64,000 bases of DNA, taken from positions 43,972-107,971 of the forward strand of contig NZ_AOHX01000042.1 in the NCBI RefSeq assembly GCF_000337735.1. The letters are read 5' to 3'. The notes under the pieces were generated by a model. That model worked only from the letters and a program-made list of their open reading frames with translations, made no database searches and was not told the DNA's origin. Of the stretch, positions 45,326 through 53,793 are shown piece after piece. The translations under genes and the position numbers were made by a program. Each line of letters starts with the position of its first letter. Position 1 is the stretch's first letter. This DNA comes from Natronorubrum sulfidifaciens JCM 14089. Its GTDB lineage: Archaea; Halobacteriota; Halobacteria; Halobacteriales; Natrialbaceae.

Positions 45326-46372
45326 GTGGAGCGTACGCAGACCGAATTTGCGTTCGAACTTCGGTGTTGTCGCTGGGCCGAACGCGTCTGGCCGCCGGCC
45401 GAGTCGGGCAGTGGCGACCGCGTGATCGTCGCCCGCCAACTCGGCACTAAACGCCGTCGCTGGGACACGATCGTCCTCGAGTGCGATCCCGAGGCGCTCC
45501 GCGAGCGCGCGAAGTTCGGCCGCGAACGACTCGACAGTGACCTCTTACACATCGTCCGCAACGCGCCCACGGCGTGGACGTACTATCGCGACTGTCTCCC
45601 TGAGCCCGGCTACCCGTGGCGCTACGTCCGCGAGGCGATTCATCGAGCCGCAGATCGCGGCATTCTCGAGACCCGAAAGTCGGGCAACCGCATCCAGATC
45701 CGCCGGAAATGGCCCTATCCCGACTGGCTCAACCGGATCGTCGCGATCGAGAACAAACCCGACCTCGACGCCAGCGCGGCTCGCGCGCTCGGCTCGCAAC
45801 TCGAGTACGACGTCGCTGTCTCGCTAGCTGATGCGGTCTGGGTCGCGACGCGGGCGACGGGCGACAGCGTCGAACCCGCGCTGTTCGAGGATCTGCCGAT
45901 CGAAGCGGGTATTCTCACGCTCGAGCCCGAGACGCTCGCCGCCGAGGTCGCGTGGTATCCCCGAACGCTCGCCGTCGACGAGCCCGGCACGCGCATCCTC
46001 GAGCGACCCGACGGCGACGAGCGAGATCGCTCGGCAGCCCGCTTCGAGTACGTCGATCCAGAGGCGAAAGCCGAAACTCGGCTCGCGATCGCCGAACGCG
46101 CCTACGAACGCGGCTGGCGCTCGTTCATCGAGACCATGCGACCCGACTGTCGGCACTTCGAGTTGCGCGCTCGAGACGGGGATCAACTCGAGCCATACTG
46201 CGGCGCGAACGAACGCTGTCAGACGGCTGCAGCGTGCTCCAGCCGCTGTGCCGACTTCGAACCGGAGCCACCGGGCTGGCGGACACGAGGCTGGCCGATC
46301 GAGGGTGGCCCCGGGAAGCGCTGTCGGCAGTTGCTCGAGGATCGCCGGCGTCGACGGCGACCGGGGCGATAG
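45326..46372 (+). CDS. DUF5787 family protein, possibly nuclease-like
   Basis: 348 aa from GTG 45326, with a TATA-like TACTTTTG about 30 nt upstream. Family pattern as I recall: EFAFELRCCRWAE, VARQLG, then VVRNAP-type segment IVRNAPTAWTYYRDCLPEPGYPWRYVREAIHRAA (in pieces), and the strand IVAIENKPDLDASAARALG near 158. That last segment (D...E-x-K spacing, followed by a basic helix) resembles the core of PD-(D/E)xK nucleases, which is inference only. A cysteine-rich end (CGANERCQTAAACSSRC) may bind a metal. It ends 1 nt from the convergent DUF5797 stop. Confidence 0.75.
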   Translation: MERTQTEFAFELRCCRWAERVWPPAESGSGDRVIVARQLGTKRRRWDTIVLECDPEALRERAKFGRERLDSDLLHIVRNAPTAWTYYRDCLPEPGYPWRYVREAIHRAADRGILETRKSGNRIQIRRKWPYPDWLNRIVAIENKPDLDASAARALGSQLEYDVAVSLADAVWVATRATGDSVEPALFEDLPIEAGILTLEPETLAAEVAWYPRTLAVDEPGTRILERPDGDERDRSAARFEYVDPEAKAETRLAIAERAYERGWRSFIETMRPDCRHFELRARDGDQLEPYCGANERCQTAAACSSRCADFEPEPPGWRTRGWPIEGGPGKRCRQLLEDRRRRRRPGR

Positions 46373-46373
46373 C

Positions 46374-46877
46374 TCAGTCGGAGACGCCGACCTCGAGATC
46401 CTCGCGGTCGACGGCCAGCCGGAACGTGGGGACCGTTCGGTAGACGACCTCGACGACGTCCTTGCGCCGGAGACTCTGCAGTCCCGAGCGGACGTCCTCG
46501 GCCTCGGGGTCGACGTCGAACGCATCGCGAAGTTTGTGCAGGACCGAGACGACGCTCTCGGATTCCTCGTCGGGGCCGGCCAGCACCGCGACGATCTGAG
46601 ACTGGAGTTCCGGGACGCGGATTCTGGACGGCGGGCCCTCGTCGTCGGGGTCGCTCTCGATACCGGGTTCGACGTCGACGAGGTCGGCCGCCTCGCTCGT
46701 CGCCCGAATCAGGCTGTTGTCGTCGCGGAAGTAGTAGTCGCCGAGTTCGTTCTCGAGATACTGGTGGACCTCGCTGCCGCTGTCCATCCCCCACCGATCC
46801 TGTAGCTCGGCGTTCTTCGTCGGCTGTAGCTCCACGACGTCTGCTAACCGATCTGTGGCCTCCTCCGAGAGCGTCAT
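46374..46877 (-). CDS. DUF5797 family haloarchaeal protein
   Basis: 167 aa. Recognised from the haloarchaeal DUF5797 pattern: SEEATDRLADVVELQPTKNAELQDRWGMDSGSEVHQYL (in the N-terminal 40 residues) then DDNSLIRATSEAADLV, and in the C-terminal third QSQIVAVLAGPDEESESVVSVLHKL. The shape is helical and may include a winged helix, with function unknown. Start ATG 46877 lies about 28 nt from a TATA-like AAAAGTAT. The gap 46878-47022 has no gene. Confidence 0.75.
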   Translation of the reverse strand: MTLSEEATDRLADVVELQPTKNAELQDRWGMDSGSEVHQYLENELGDYYFRDDNSLIRATSEAADLVDVEPGIESDPDDEGPPSRIRVPELQSQIVAVLAGPDEESESVVSVLHKLRDAFDVDPEAEDVRSGLQSLRRKDVVEVVYRTVPTFRLAVDREDLEVGVSD

Positions 46878-47022
46878 TGTCGAAGCGTATGCGCATCCGA
46901 TACTTTTGCGTTGCGTCCCAGCCGTTCTCGAGGACCAGTGCTGTCAGCGACCGTTTTGGACGGGGTGCAGTCAGTTCCGGCGCAGCCGCGACTGTGTGGG
47001 AACCGGACTACAGCATCCCCTG

Positions 47023-48312
47023 TCAGTCGTCACCGAGGACTGGGAGCGGCTGTGTCGTCTCGAGTGTCTCCTCGATCTGCGTATAGACGAGGAGCGTGCC
47101 GATGGCGGCGAGTGCGGTGCCGAAAACGAACGGCATCGCAAAGCCGTAGCCGACCAGCGCGCCCGACGAGAGCGGGCCGATGGCGATTCCGAAGCCGAAC
47201 GCCATCGTGAGCACGGAGAGCTTCGAGCCGGACTCGCCCTTGCCCGCGAGGTCGCCAGCGAGGGCCAACCCCGGTGCGAACACCATCGCGCCCGCGATGC
47301 CCTGAAGCAGCCGAGCAACGAACATCAGCTCCGAGGTCGTGACGAACCCCTGAACGAGCGTCGTCGGGAGCAACAAGAGCATGCCGCCGAGGATGAACGG
47401 CCGACGGCCGTACCGATCACACGCTCGCCCGATCGGCGTCTGTAAGAGCACCTGTGCCAAAATAAAGGCCGCAAACTGGAGCCCAAACCAAGTCGAGCCC
47501 TGCTCGAGGCGGGCGTTGACCTGTGGCTGGATCGTCGCGAACAGCGCGATCGATGTCGCCATAAACAGCGAGGCGACGCCGAGGGTGAAGATCGGATCGA
47601 GCAGGTGCGACCCCGACTGGTCCCGAATCGGGATCGAGAGGTCCGCGCCGGCGTTGGCCTGCGTCGCGTCCGGGTCCGTGATGAGCACGGTGACAAGCAG
47701 ATAGCTGGCGACCGCGGTGATCGCGGCGATCGCGAACGCGGCGTCGAAGCCGCTGAGCGTCGGCCCCGCGGGCAGCGTGTACGGACCGAGGTTAACGACG
47801 GCACCGGCGACAACCGGCCCGGCACCGAAACCGACCAGCCGGAACGTGTTGTAGACGCCCATGTTGCCCCCACGGTTCTGTGTTGTCGCGAGTTCGTTCA
47901 CCAGCGCGATCGAGGCTGGGACGATGAACGCGACGCTCACACCTTGCAGGCCGCGGATAACGACCAGCGAGAGATACGTCTCCGCGAAGACGTACGCCAC
48001 GTTCGTGATCGCCAACCCGGCAAGCCCGATCAGGACGAACGGTTTTCGCTTGCCGACACGGTCGGAGAGACGGCCGGTAAACGGCTGAAAGCTGCTGTTG
48101 AGAAACCCAAACAGCGAGAGGATGACGCCGATAATCATCGCCTCCTCGAGGCCGAAGCTTCGCCCGCTGACGGTGCCACTCGCCACGTACAGCGGGATCA
48201 CGATGATCAGAAATGAGTTGCCGATGCCATCAGCCATCCGGGCAAACGCCAGCGCGAGGACTCGTCGATCGACGGCAAACTGTGCGAGAATCCGCCGAAG
48301 GAGAGACCGCAT
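47023..48312 (-). CDS. MFS transporter
   Basis: 429 aa, twelve predicted membrane helices. The MFS loop signature GRLSDRVGKRKPF lies between helices 2 and 3 (near residue 80), and the second-half equivalent GRACDRYGRRPFI near residue 300. The loops are typical of drug or small-molecule exporters but the substrate is unknown. The C-terminal tail is short. Monocistronic; the gene points toward the DUF5797 gene in the same direction with 145 bp between. Confidence 0.92.
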   Translation of the reverse strand: MRSLLRRILAQFAVDRRVLALAFARMADGIGNSFLIIVIPLYVASGTVSGRSFGLEEAMIIGVILSLFGFLNSSFQPFTGRLSDRVGKRKPFVLIGLAGLAITNVAYVFAETYLSLVVIRGLQGVSVAFIVPASIALVNELATTQNRGGNMGVYNTFRLVGFGAGPVVAGAVVNLGPYTLPAGPTLSGFDAAFAIAAITAVASYLLVTVLITDPDATQANAGADLSIPIRDQSGSHLLDPIFTLGVASLFMATSIALFATIQPQVNARLEQGSTWFGLQFAAFILAQVLLQTPIGRACDRYGRRPFILGGMLLLLPTTLVQGFVTTSELMFVARLLQGIAGAMVFAPGLALAGDLAGKGESGSKLSVLTMAFGFGIAIGPLSSGALVGYGFAMPFVFGTALAAIGTLLVYTQIEETLETTQPLPVLGDD

Positions 48313-48371
48313 CGGACAGACGTGTGTCGCCAGCCCGGATTACTGTTTCGACTCGGTGGGTGAGCGGCCGA

Positions 48372-49403
48372 TCAGTTGATCGTCGTGTGCTCGGATTCCT
48401 CGTTCAACGCGAGATTCGCCGCGATTTCGGCGTTTCGCATCGCGTACTGCGCCGTCTGCTGGAGGCTGACGAGCACTTCACGCACTCGAAGGAGATCCTC
48501 GTTGGACATCTCCGGGAGTTCGGCGAGGATCTCTTTCTCACGGTCTGAAATCTCGTGGAAGAGTGCTCGAACGCGGTTCGACTTATCGTAATCGCGCTCG
48601 ACGGCTGCCTCAACTGCAAGCGAGGTGATCTCGTCGACCTGTTCGTTCAGCTCGCGGATGTCACGCATCACCGAGCTGTCGACGTTTAGACTGTGGCCCT
48701 CGGTCTCGATGACGATTTCGGCGATATCCTCGGCGTTGTCCGCCGTCAGCTCGAGGTTTTTCGCGATCGATCGGTAGCCGATCAGCGGGAAGCCGCTGTT
48801 CAGGCCGACTGCGCGGGCGAGGTTCGGGTTCTGGTAGGCCGTAAAGATCAGGCGCAACAGGAGCACGAAGATCTTGTTCGCCTGTCGTTCGCGGTTCAGG
48901 GCACGCTGGGCCAGATCGGGGTTGCCGTGAGCCAGCGCCTTGATTCCCTCGCCACGCATCGTCTGTCCCGTTCGCTCGAGGCGCTCTAAGAGGTTGTCGA
49001 GGGTGAAGTCCTCCGGATCGACCGAACAGCGAATCGAGATGCTTTCGGGTGTCTCTTCGATGACGCCCAGCCCCATCAGCTGCGTTTCAGCCTGATAGAC
49101 CGCGTTGATGTGGTCGGACTCGAGCGCGCCGTCTTCGGTATCGATGCGGATGACACGCCGGCCCAGCACGTACTGGGCGACGATCGCCCGCTCGACGGCG
49201 TCGGCATCGAGATTGTCGGCGTGGATAATCGCCTCCGTCTCCTCGGTGTTGGCCGACTCGGGCATGACGGTCAGCGTGCCCTTGCCGCTGGTCCGGAGGG
49301 AGACCTCGTCGCCTTTTTCGACACCGTGTTCGGACGCCCATTCTGCGGGGAGGGTCATCGCAAGCGTCGATGGACCCAATCGTTGCACTTTCCGCGTTTC
49401 CAT
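48372..49403 (-). CDS. AbrB-PhoU domain phosphate-type regulator
   Basis: 343 aa. Residues 1-50 form a SpoVT-AbrB DNA-binding domain (METRKVQRLGPSTLAMTLPAEWA, then VEKGDEVSLRTSGKGTL). The rest is two PhoU-like helical bundles (residues 110-210 and 230-330). Haloarchaea use such fusions to regulate phosphate uptake, but no pst genes are near, so the target is unproven. Start ATG 49403 begins the AbrB domain; an AT-rich stretch (GGATTAAGG and GTATATAG, 49424-49446) offers the promoter. Confidence 0.87.
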   Translation of the reverse strand: METRKVQRLGPSTLAMTLPAEWASEHGVEKGDEVSLRTSGKGTLTVMPESANTEETEAIIHADNLDADAVERAIVAQYVLGRRVIRIDTEDGALESDHINAVYQAETQLMGLGVIEETPESISIRCSVDPEDFTLDNLLERLERTGQTMRGEGIKALAHGNPDLAQRALNRERQANKIFVLLLRLIFTAYQNPNLARAVGLNSGFPLIGYRSIAKNLELTADNAEDIAEIVIETEGHSLNVDSSVMRDIRELNEQVDEITSLAVEAAVERDYDKSNRVRALFHEISDREKEILAELPEMSNEDLLRVREVLVSLQQTAQYAMRNAEIAANLALNEESEHTTIN

Positions 49404-49506
49404 GTGCCACCCTAGGCGAGAGTCGGCCTTAATCCTGACTATATACTCATTACATGAGCGGGAAGTAGTTATATCCTTGATTTCAGAGGCGAGGATGCCC
49501 CACTCC

Positions 49507-50622
49507 TTATACAACTTTGACGAGGCGGGTCGTAAACCGTCCCGTCCGGACCTGTCGCCAGCCCCGTAGCTCCTCGTCAACCGCCGCGTCGTCGGTATCG
49601 ACGCGCAAGGCGTCGATCCCGTCGAGTTTCGCCCCCGACGCGACGACCTCGATCTCATCGGCTCGCTTGATCACGTCGGGTGAGAGCTGGTGGTTCCCCC
49701 GCCCGAAAATAAAGCCTTGCCCGCCAATCGGTGAGACGACGATCGTCGCCGGCGCTTCGAGAACCTCGAGGATCTCGCGCTCGGAGGCGTCTTTGGCGAG
49801 CACCTCCCCATCGCGCCAGACGTCGACACCGAGCGGTGAGGCGTCGATCCCCAGTTCGGCCTCGATCGCGCCGACGGTCCCCCCGGGACCGAAGACGTAG
49901 GTTCGGTCCGGGTCGATCTCACGGGCGACGCCCGCTGCCAGCGCGTCGACGCTGCCGCTTGCGACCTGTTTGCCCGACTGGACGTCGGGTGCGACGGGAA
50001 CCGAGACGACGGCCTTGAGCTCCGTTCGGACCTCGCCGTCGCGATAGGCAGCCTCGTCGATGTCGTTCACTTCGCGGGACGTAACGCGGTCGAACTCGGC
50101 GATGATCCGGCCGGCATCGGCGGGTGTCACGGCGAAAACTGACGAGTAAATCTTGACACCCGCCGGGACGCCGAGCATCGGCGTGTCCGTCTCCTCGAGC
50201 ACCGACGCGACGTCGACCGCAGTGCCGTCGCCGCCGACGAAACAGACGAGGTCGACGTCGTGTTCGAGAACGGCTCGAACGGCCGCGCGCGTATCGGCGG
50301 CGGTCGTTTCGGCGTCGCCGGGATCGTCCGGATGAGCTGCGTTGGCCCGTGACATCTCGTCGTGTTCCGCCGGATCGTAGACGACGACGGGCTCGTAGCC
50401 AGCCGCTCGAACCGCGTCTTCGCCCAGCACACCCGCGGCCGTATACACCGTCAACTCGGGTTCACGTCGGTACAGCGCCGCGAGCGCTTCGCGGGCCCGA
50501 TCGGGTGCGCGTGGCTCGGCTCCCAGTTCGCGTGCTTCCTCGAGTTTGCCATCGGTTCCTTTTAGCCCGACCCGCCCGCCCATCCCTGCGATCGGGTTCA
50601 CGACGACACCGAGAGACTTCAT
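49507..50622 (-). CDS. ATP-NAD kinase family protein (COG3199)
   Basis: 371 aa. The diacylglycerol/NAD-kinase fold is marked by GVVVNPIAGMGGRVGLKGTDG (residues 4-24) and the central GGDGTAVDVASVL with VPAGVKIYSSVFA (about 140-170). The C-terminal GGQGFIFGRGNHQLSPDVIKRA is the family trademark. These archaeal proteins probably phosphorylate NAD or a related molecule; a separate classic NadK is usual in haloarchaea, so this may be a different kinase. The ATG at 50622 is placed by homology. Confidence 0.82.
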   Translation of the reverse strand: MKSLGVVVNPIAGMGGRVGLKGTDGKLEEARELGAEPRAPDRAREALAALYRREPELTVYTAAGVLGEDAVRAAGYEPVVVYDPAEHDEMSRANAAHPDDPGDAETTAADTRAAVRAVLEHDVDLVCFVGGDGTAVDVASVLEETDTPMLGVPAGVKIYSSVFAVTPADAGRIIAEFDRVTSREVNDIDEAAYRDGEVRTELKAVVSVPVAPDVQSGKQVASGSVDALAAGVAREIDPDRTYVFGPGGTVGAIEAELGIDASPLGVDVWRDGEVLAKDASEREILEVLEAPATIVVSPIGGQGFIFGRGNHQLSPDVIKRADEIEVVASGAKLDGIDALRVDTDDAAVDEELRGWRQVRTGRFTTRLVKVV

Positions 50623-50739
50623 AGCCGACGTACGGAGAGCCGATCCAAAAGCCGTGTGGTGTTTTCGGACGACTCGAGTACCGTCGTCGGTGCGCGGATT
50701 TTCTGAAATATTAAGAGGGATGGGAACTGATCGCACCAT

Positions 50740-50865
50740 ATGAACGAACTCATGTTCGCCGTGCTCGAAGCAGAACCGGCACTCCCGATGGCGCTGACCG
50801 GCTGGGGAACCCTCATCTTAGCCCTGCTCGTGACGATCGTCTGGCTTGCCTACTTCTACCGATAA
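50740..50865 (+). CDS. 41-residue single-helix membrane protein
   Basis: 41 aa, too short to be found by length filters. One membrane helix (TLILALLVTIVWLAYFY, residues 24-40) follows an N-terminal segment with Glu and Pro, and the protein ends in a single Arg. A TATA-like AATATTA at 50707-50713 lies 27-33 nt before the ATG, exactly the spacing seen at confirmed genes here. The frame is divergent from the NAD-kinase-like gene. I do not recognise a family; it may be a regulatory small protein. Confidence 0.6.
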   Translation: MNELMFAVLEAEPALPMALTGWGTLILALLVTIVWLAYFYR

Positions 50866-50882
50866 TCGACGGCGCTGTTCTG

Positions 50883-50992
50883 ATACTACTGGACAACAGT
50901 CAGTAAACACTCAATCGCGCTGTGACCGGCCGTCAGGCCGCTGACGGCCGGTCGCGTGCGATCGGTGTGTGAACCGTTTTGTCCGGCAGTAT
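50883..50992 (+). repeat. Inverted-repeat element, family 2, copy D, with 13-bp stem
   Basis: 110 bp. Ends ATACTACTGGACA and TGTCCGGCAGTAT pair as inverted repeats (11 of 13). Near the centre GACCGGCCGTCAG, a 4-nt loop GCCG and CTGACGGCCGGTC (50924-50953) form a perfect 13-bp hairpin. The inner GATCGGTGTGTGAACCG also resembles family 1 copy C. It ends 5 bp before the stop codon of the CinA-type gene. Confidence 0.75.
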
Positions 50993-50997
50993 GACCA

Positions 50998-51684
50998 CTA
51001 CTCGGCGAGTTCGACACGGTCGCGGAGCCACGCCGCGGCCGCCGAGACGGTCTCCTCGTCCGTGCCTTCGAGTGCGAGGCGGACCGACTCGCCGGGGTAG
51101 CTGCCGACAGTGACCTCGAACCGTTCGCGCACCGCGTCAATGCGGTCGAGGAGCGCGCTTTCAGGCTCCTCGGCGACGATAACCGTCCGGTAGGTCGGCG
51201 TCCCGGAGAATTCGTCTGCGACCGACTCGAACATCGCTTTCATCTCCGAGGGAACGCCGGGGAAGACGTACACGCCCTCGAGGACCGCCCCTGGTGCGAC
51301 GCCAATCTCGTTGTGCAGCGGCCGTGCACCGGCCGGCACGTCCGCCGTCCCGTTCGTCAGTTCGGCCCGTGAGTAGCCGTTGGCCTCGAGCCACGCCAGT
51401 GCATCCGCGTGTTCCTCGAGGGAACGTCCCAGTGCGGCGGCGACACCCTCCATCGTCACGTCGTCGTGGGTCGGCCCGAGTCCGCCAGTGACGAGAACGG
51501 CGTCGTACTCGGCACGGTACTCGTTGACAACGCGGGCGATATCGCCGACTCGGTCCGGGACAGTTGTCACGCGCTCGACGGAGACGCCGCGTTCGGTAAG
51601 CTGCTCGGAGAGCCACGTGGCGTTGGTGTTCGTCGTTCGCCCGGCGAGCAGTTCATCCCCGACGGTGACGATTGCAACGTTCAT
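50998..51684 (-). CDS. CinA-type competence/damage domain protein (MoaB-Mog fold)
   Basis: 228 aa. The sequence MNVAIVTVGDELLAGRTTNTNATWLSEQL (in part) and VLVTGGLGPTHDDVTMEG (near 62) match the N-terminal domain of CinA, shared with the molybdopterin-binding MoaB/MogA fold. PRPLHNEIGVAPG-type segments follow (ARPLHNEIGVAPGAVLEG), then VYVFPGVPSEMKAMFESV near 145. It lacks the C-terminal amidohydrolase domain of full CinA, which is common in archaea. Role unknown, possibly nucleotide or cofactor repair. Bracketed by two family 2 inverted-repeat elements. Confidence 0.87.
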   Translation of the reverse strand: MNVAIVTVGDELLAGRTTNTNATWLSEQLTERGVSVERVTTVPDRVGDIARVVNEYRAEYDAVLVTGGLGPTHDDVTMEGVAAALGRSLEEHADALAWLEANGYSRAELTNGTADVPAGARPLHNEIGVAPGAVLEGVYVFPGVPSEMKAMFESVADEFSGTPTYRTVIVAEEPESALLDRIDAVRERFEVTVGSYPGESVRLALEGTDEETVSAAAAWLRDRVELAE

Positions 51685-51738
51685 AGCTGTCGTTCGGCGC
51701 GCGGAGTGAAACGAGTATCGAGACTGCAACCGAAACTC

Positions 51739-51818
51739 ATACTGCCGGACAGAAGTCAATGAAGCGTATTCGCCAGACGGGAGCAGCGAATACGCACAAT
51801 AGTTCTGTCCGGCAGTAT
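51739..51818 (+). repeat. Inverted-repeat element, family 2, copy E
   Basis: 80 bp with perfect 16-bp terminal inverted repeats: ATACTGCCGGACAGAA and its reverse complement at 51803-51818. Inside, GCGTATTCGC and GCGAATACGC form a 10-bp perfect second inverted repeat around a 12-nt loop. No coding capacity and no target-site duplication that I can see. It lies 55 bp upstream of the CinA-type start codon. Confidence 0.85.
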
Positions 51819-52037
51819 CAGGACACGTTCGGTCGGGTGCCGGAGACAATAGCCGTCTTCCTCGATCAGTCACCACGACAGTCAGTATTAGTAACAGTTG
51901 ATGCGTGGCCCAAAACACATATTCTCTGACATGAACATAGTTAGCCCTGTATACGTCGGGACTACTTATACATTGGCGCTCAGTGTAATTTTAGCAACCA
52001 CAAGATTCAATTCTGATAATTCAGTATACAGTGAACG
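51819..52037. other. AT-rich intergenic region upstream of the HTH gene
   Basis: 219 bp, clearly more AT-rich than the window average, without a gene. It contains TACTTATAC and GATAATTC (about 25 nt before the HTH start) as promoter-like elements and two GTATAC words. The left edge (near 51888) has ATTAGTAACAG, a weak resemblance to the family 1 end. Confidence 0.45.
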
Positions 52038-52394
52038 ATGTCTCAGAGTCGGACGAAACGAACCGAGTCGGAGTCGACTGCGATTCTCTCAGCTCTCGGG
52101 AGCAAGTACAGCGCGGAGATTCTGTGTGCGGCTGGGACCCCGAAATCCGCCCAAGCGTTGAGCGACGATATCGGGATTCCGATTGCGACCTGCTATCGCC
52201 GAATTCAGGACCTCGTCGAAGCCGGACTGTTGACCTGTGAAGGACGACAGCTCTCCGAGGAGGGCCGACGGACGAACATCTACCGACGAACGCTTGACGA
52301 AATCGAGGTCGATTTCTCCGATGACCACCCTGAGTTTTCGCGCAAGCACCGGACGGAAGCCAAAAACCGACTTCGAGACCAACTCGAGGACTAG
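52038..52394 (+). CDS. Winged-helix transcriptional regulator (ArsR-like)
   Basis: 118 aa. ILSALGSKYSAEILCAAGTP (residues 16-35) and SAQALSDDIGIPIATCYRRIQDLVEAGLL (in part, 37-66) form a classic winged helix with CYRR as the recognition region. The tail is charged and helical. The family is widespread in haloarchaea with varied targets. Start ATG 52038 is 18-24 nt after ATAATTC. It precedes the queDEC operon on the same strand but with its own promoter, and no link to it is shown. Confidence 0.85.
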   Translation: MSQSRTKRTESESTAILSALGSKYSAEILCAAGTPKSAQALSDDIGIPIATCYRRIQDLVEAGLLTCEGRQLSEEGRRTNIYRRTLDEIEVDFSDDHPEFSRKHRTEAKNRLRDQLED

Positions 52395-52511
52395 CCGTTC
52401 CGTTTCGAGCGCAGTCACAGCCGAGACGGTGTCCGTATGTCTCACAGCCCCGTGGCCGGAGTTACGGTGTCAGTCGGTCACGCTTAAGTAATCTCACGGG
52501 AATACTGAGAT

Positions 52512-52994
52512 ATGACTGAACGAGCAGGCAGCGCCGACCGCGCGGCCGTAGCCACCGACGGTGGCGAGCCGGTCATCGGGACCGAACGCGTCCTCCACGT
52601 CGGCCGCGACCGGCCGATCAGGATCAGTACCGGCCATCGACTGCTTCACCACGACGGGAAGTGTTCGCGACCGCACGGGCACAACTACGAAATCTCCGTC
52701 CGTGTAACGGGTGACCTGACCGAGGAGGGCTGGATCGCTGATAAGGGAGATATTACTGCAGTAATCGACGAGTGGGATCACATGTTCCTAGTCGAGGCGG
52801 GCGACCCCCTGATCGACGCCTTCGAAGCCGCGGGTGACGCCGACGCGCTCGTCGTCCTCGAGCAGCCCCCCACGGCCGAAGTGATGAGCGTCTTGCTGGA
52901 ACGGAAACTCGAGTCAGCGCTGCCCGACACCGTCTCCCACGTCGCCGTCCAGGTCAACGAGACGAGCGAACTCTGTGGCGGCGGTCGGTTCTGA
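52512..52994 (+). CDS. queD: 6-carboxy-tetrahydropterin synthase QueD
   Basis: 160 aa. The Zn-binding histidines of the PTPS/QueD fold are in TGHRLLHHDGKCSRPHGHNYEISV (in part, residues 40-63), and the catalytic Cys lies in that loop (KCSRPHGH); DHMFLVE near 93 and the final VNETSELCGGG are also typical. QueD makes 6-carboxytetrahydropterin for 7-deazaguanine synthesis, which in archaea leads to archaeosine in tRNA. First gene of queD-queE-queC; a TATA-like GCTTAAGTA (52482-52490) lies 26 nt before the ATG. Confidence 0.94.
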   Translation: MTERAGSADRAAVATDGGEPVIGTERVLHVGRDRPIRISTGHRLLHHDGKCSRPHGHNYEISVRVTGDLTEEGWIADKGDITAVIDEWDHMFLVEAGDPLIDAFEAAGDADALVVLEQPPTAEVMSVLLERKLESALPDTVSHVAVQVNETSELCGGGRF

Positions 52995-52995
52995 G

Positions 52996-53775
52996 ATGCC
53001 GGTTTCCGACTCGGTCGATCGGGAGGGAGTCGTTGCCGAGGACACACCAGCCGACGGGCTCCCGATCAACGAACTGTTCTACTCGCTGCAAGGGGAAGGA
53101 ACGCTTGCCGGCGTCCCCTCCGTCTTCGTCCGGACGAGCGGCTGTAACCTCCGCTGTTGGTTCTGTGACTCCTATCACACCTCCTGGGAACCCACCCACG
53201 CCTGGCTGGACGTCGAGGAGATCCTCGCAGAGGTCGAATCCTACGAGAACGCCGATCACGTCGTCCTCACCGGCGGCGAACCGCTGCTCCACGAAACGAG
53301 CGTCGACCTCCTCGAGGCCCTCGACGAACGCGGCTATCACACCACCGTCGAGACCAACGGAACGATCTATCGCGACGCGCCGATCGACCTCGCCTCGATC
53401 AGCCCGAAACTCGAGAGCAGCACGCCCACGCCCGAGCGCGATCCCAAAGGCGACGGGGAGTGGGAAGATCGCCACGAGCGCGACCGGATCGACCTCGAGG
53501 CGCTGGCCCGCCTCGTCGAAGACTCCGACTTCCAGCTCAAATTCGTCGTCACCGACGAGGGCGACATGCCCGAAATTCTCGCGTTGCTCGAGGACCTTCG
53601 TGAGGTCGCTGCTGTCCCGATTCGGGACGATAACGTCCTCCTCATGCCCGAAGGGGCGACGCGGGACCGACTCGAGGAGACCCGCGCCGACGTCGCACAG
53701 CTAGCCATGGACCACGGCTTCCGGTACACGCCTCGCCTGCACGTCGACCTCTGGAACGACGCGCCCGAAACCTGA
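52996..53775 (+). CDS. queE: 7-carboxy-7-deazaguanine synthase QueE
   Basis: 259 aa. A radical-SAM enzyme with a short cluster motif CNLRCWFCDSYHT near 45, followed by VVLTGGEPLLHE near 88, which matches the SAM-binding GGEP. It converts the QueD product to carboxy-deazaguanine. The ATG at 52996 begins 1 nt after the queD stop, giving tight operon spacing. The sequence near NAFYSLQGEG (here NELFYSLQGEG) is the usual start. Confidence 0.94.
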   Translation: MPVSDSVDREGVVAEDTPADGLPINELFYSLQGEGTLAGVPSVFVRTSGCNLRCWFCDSYHTSWEPTHAWLDVEEILAEVESYENADHVVLTGGEPLLHETSVDLLEALDERGYHTTVETNGTIYRDAPIDLASISPKLESSTPTPERDPKGDGEWEDRHERDRIDLEALARLVEDSDFQLKFVVTDEGDMPEILALLEDLREVAAVPIRDDNVLLMPEGATRDRLEETRADVAQLAMDHGFRYTPRLHVDLWNDAPET

Positions 53776-53793
53776 CATTTGAGACTGATGCCA

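Noticed and set aside
51884..51905. ATTAGTAACAGTTGATG as a further family 1 element
   Set aside because: Only one weak end matches and no partner end is found within 120 bp.
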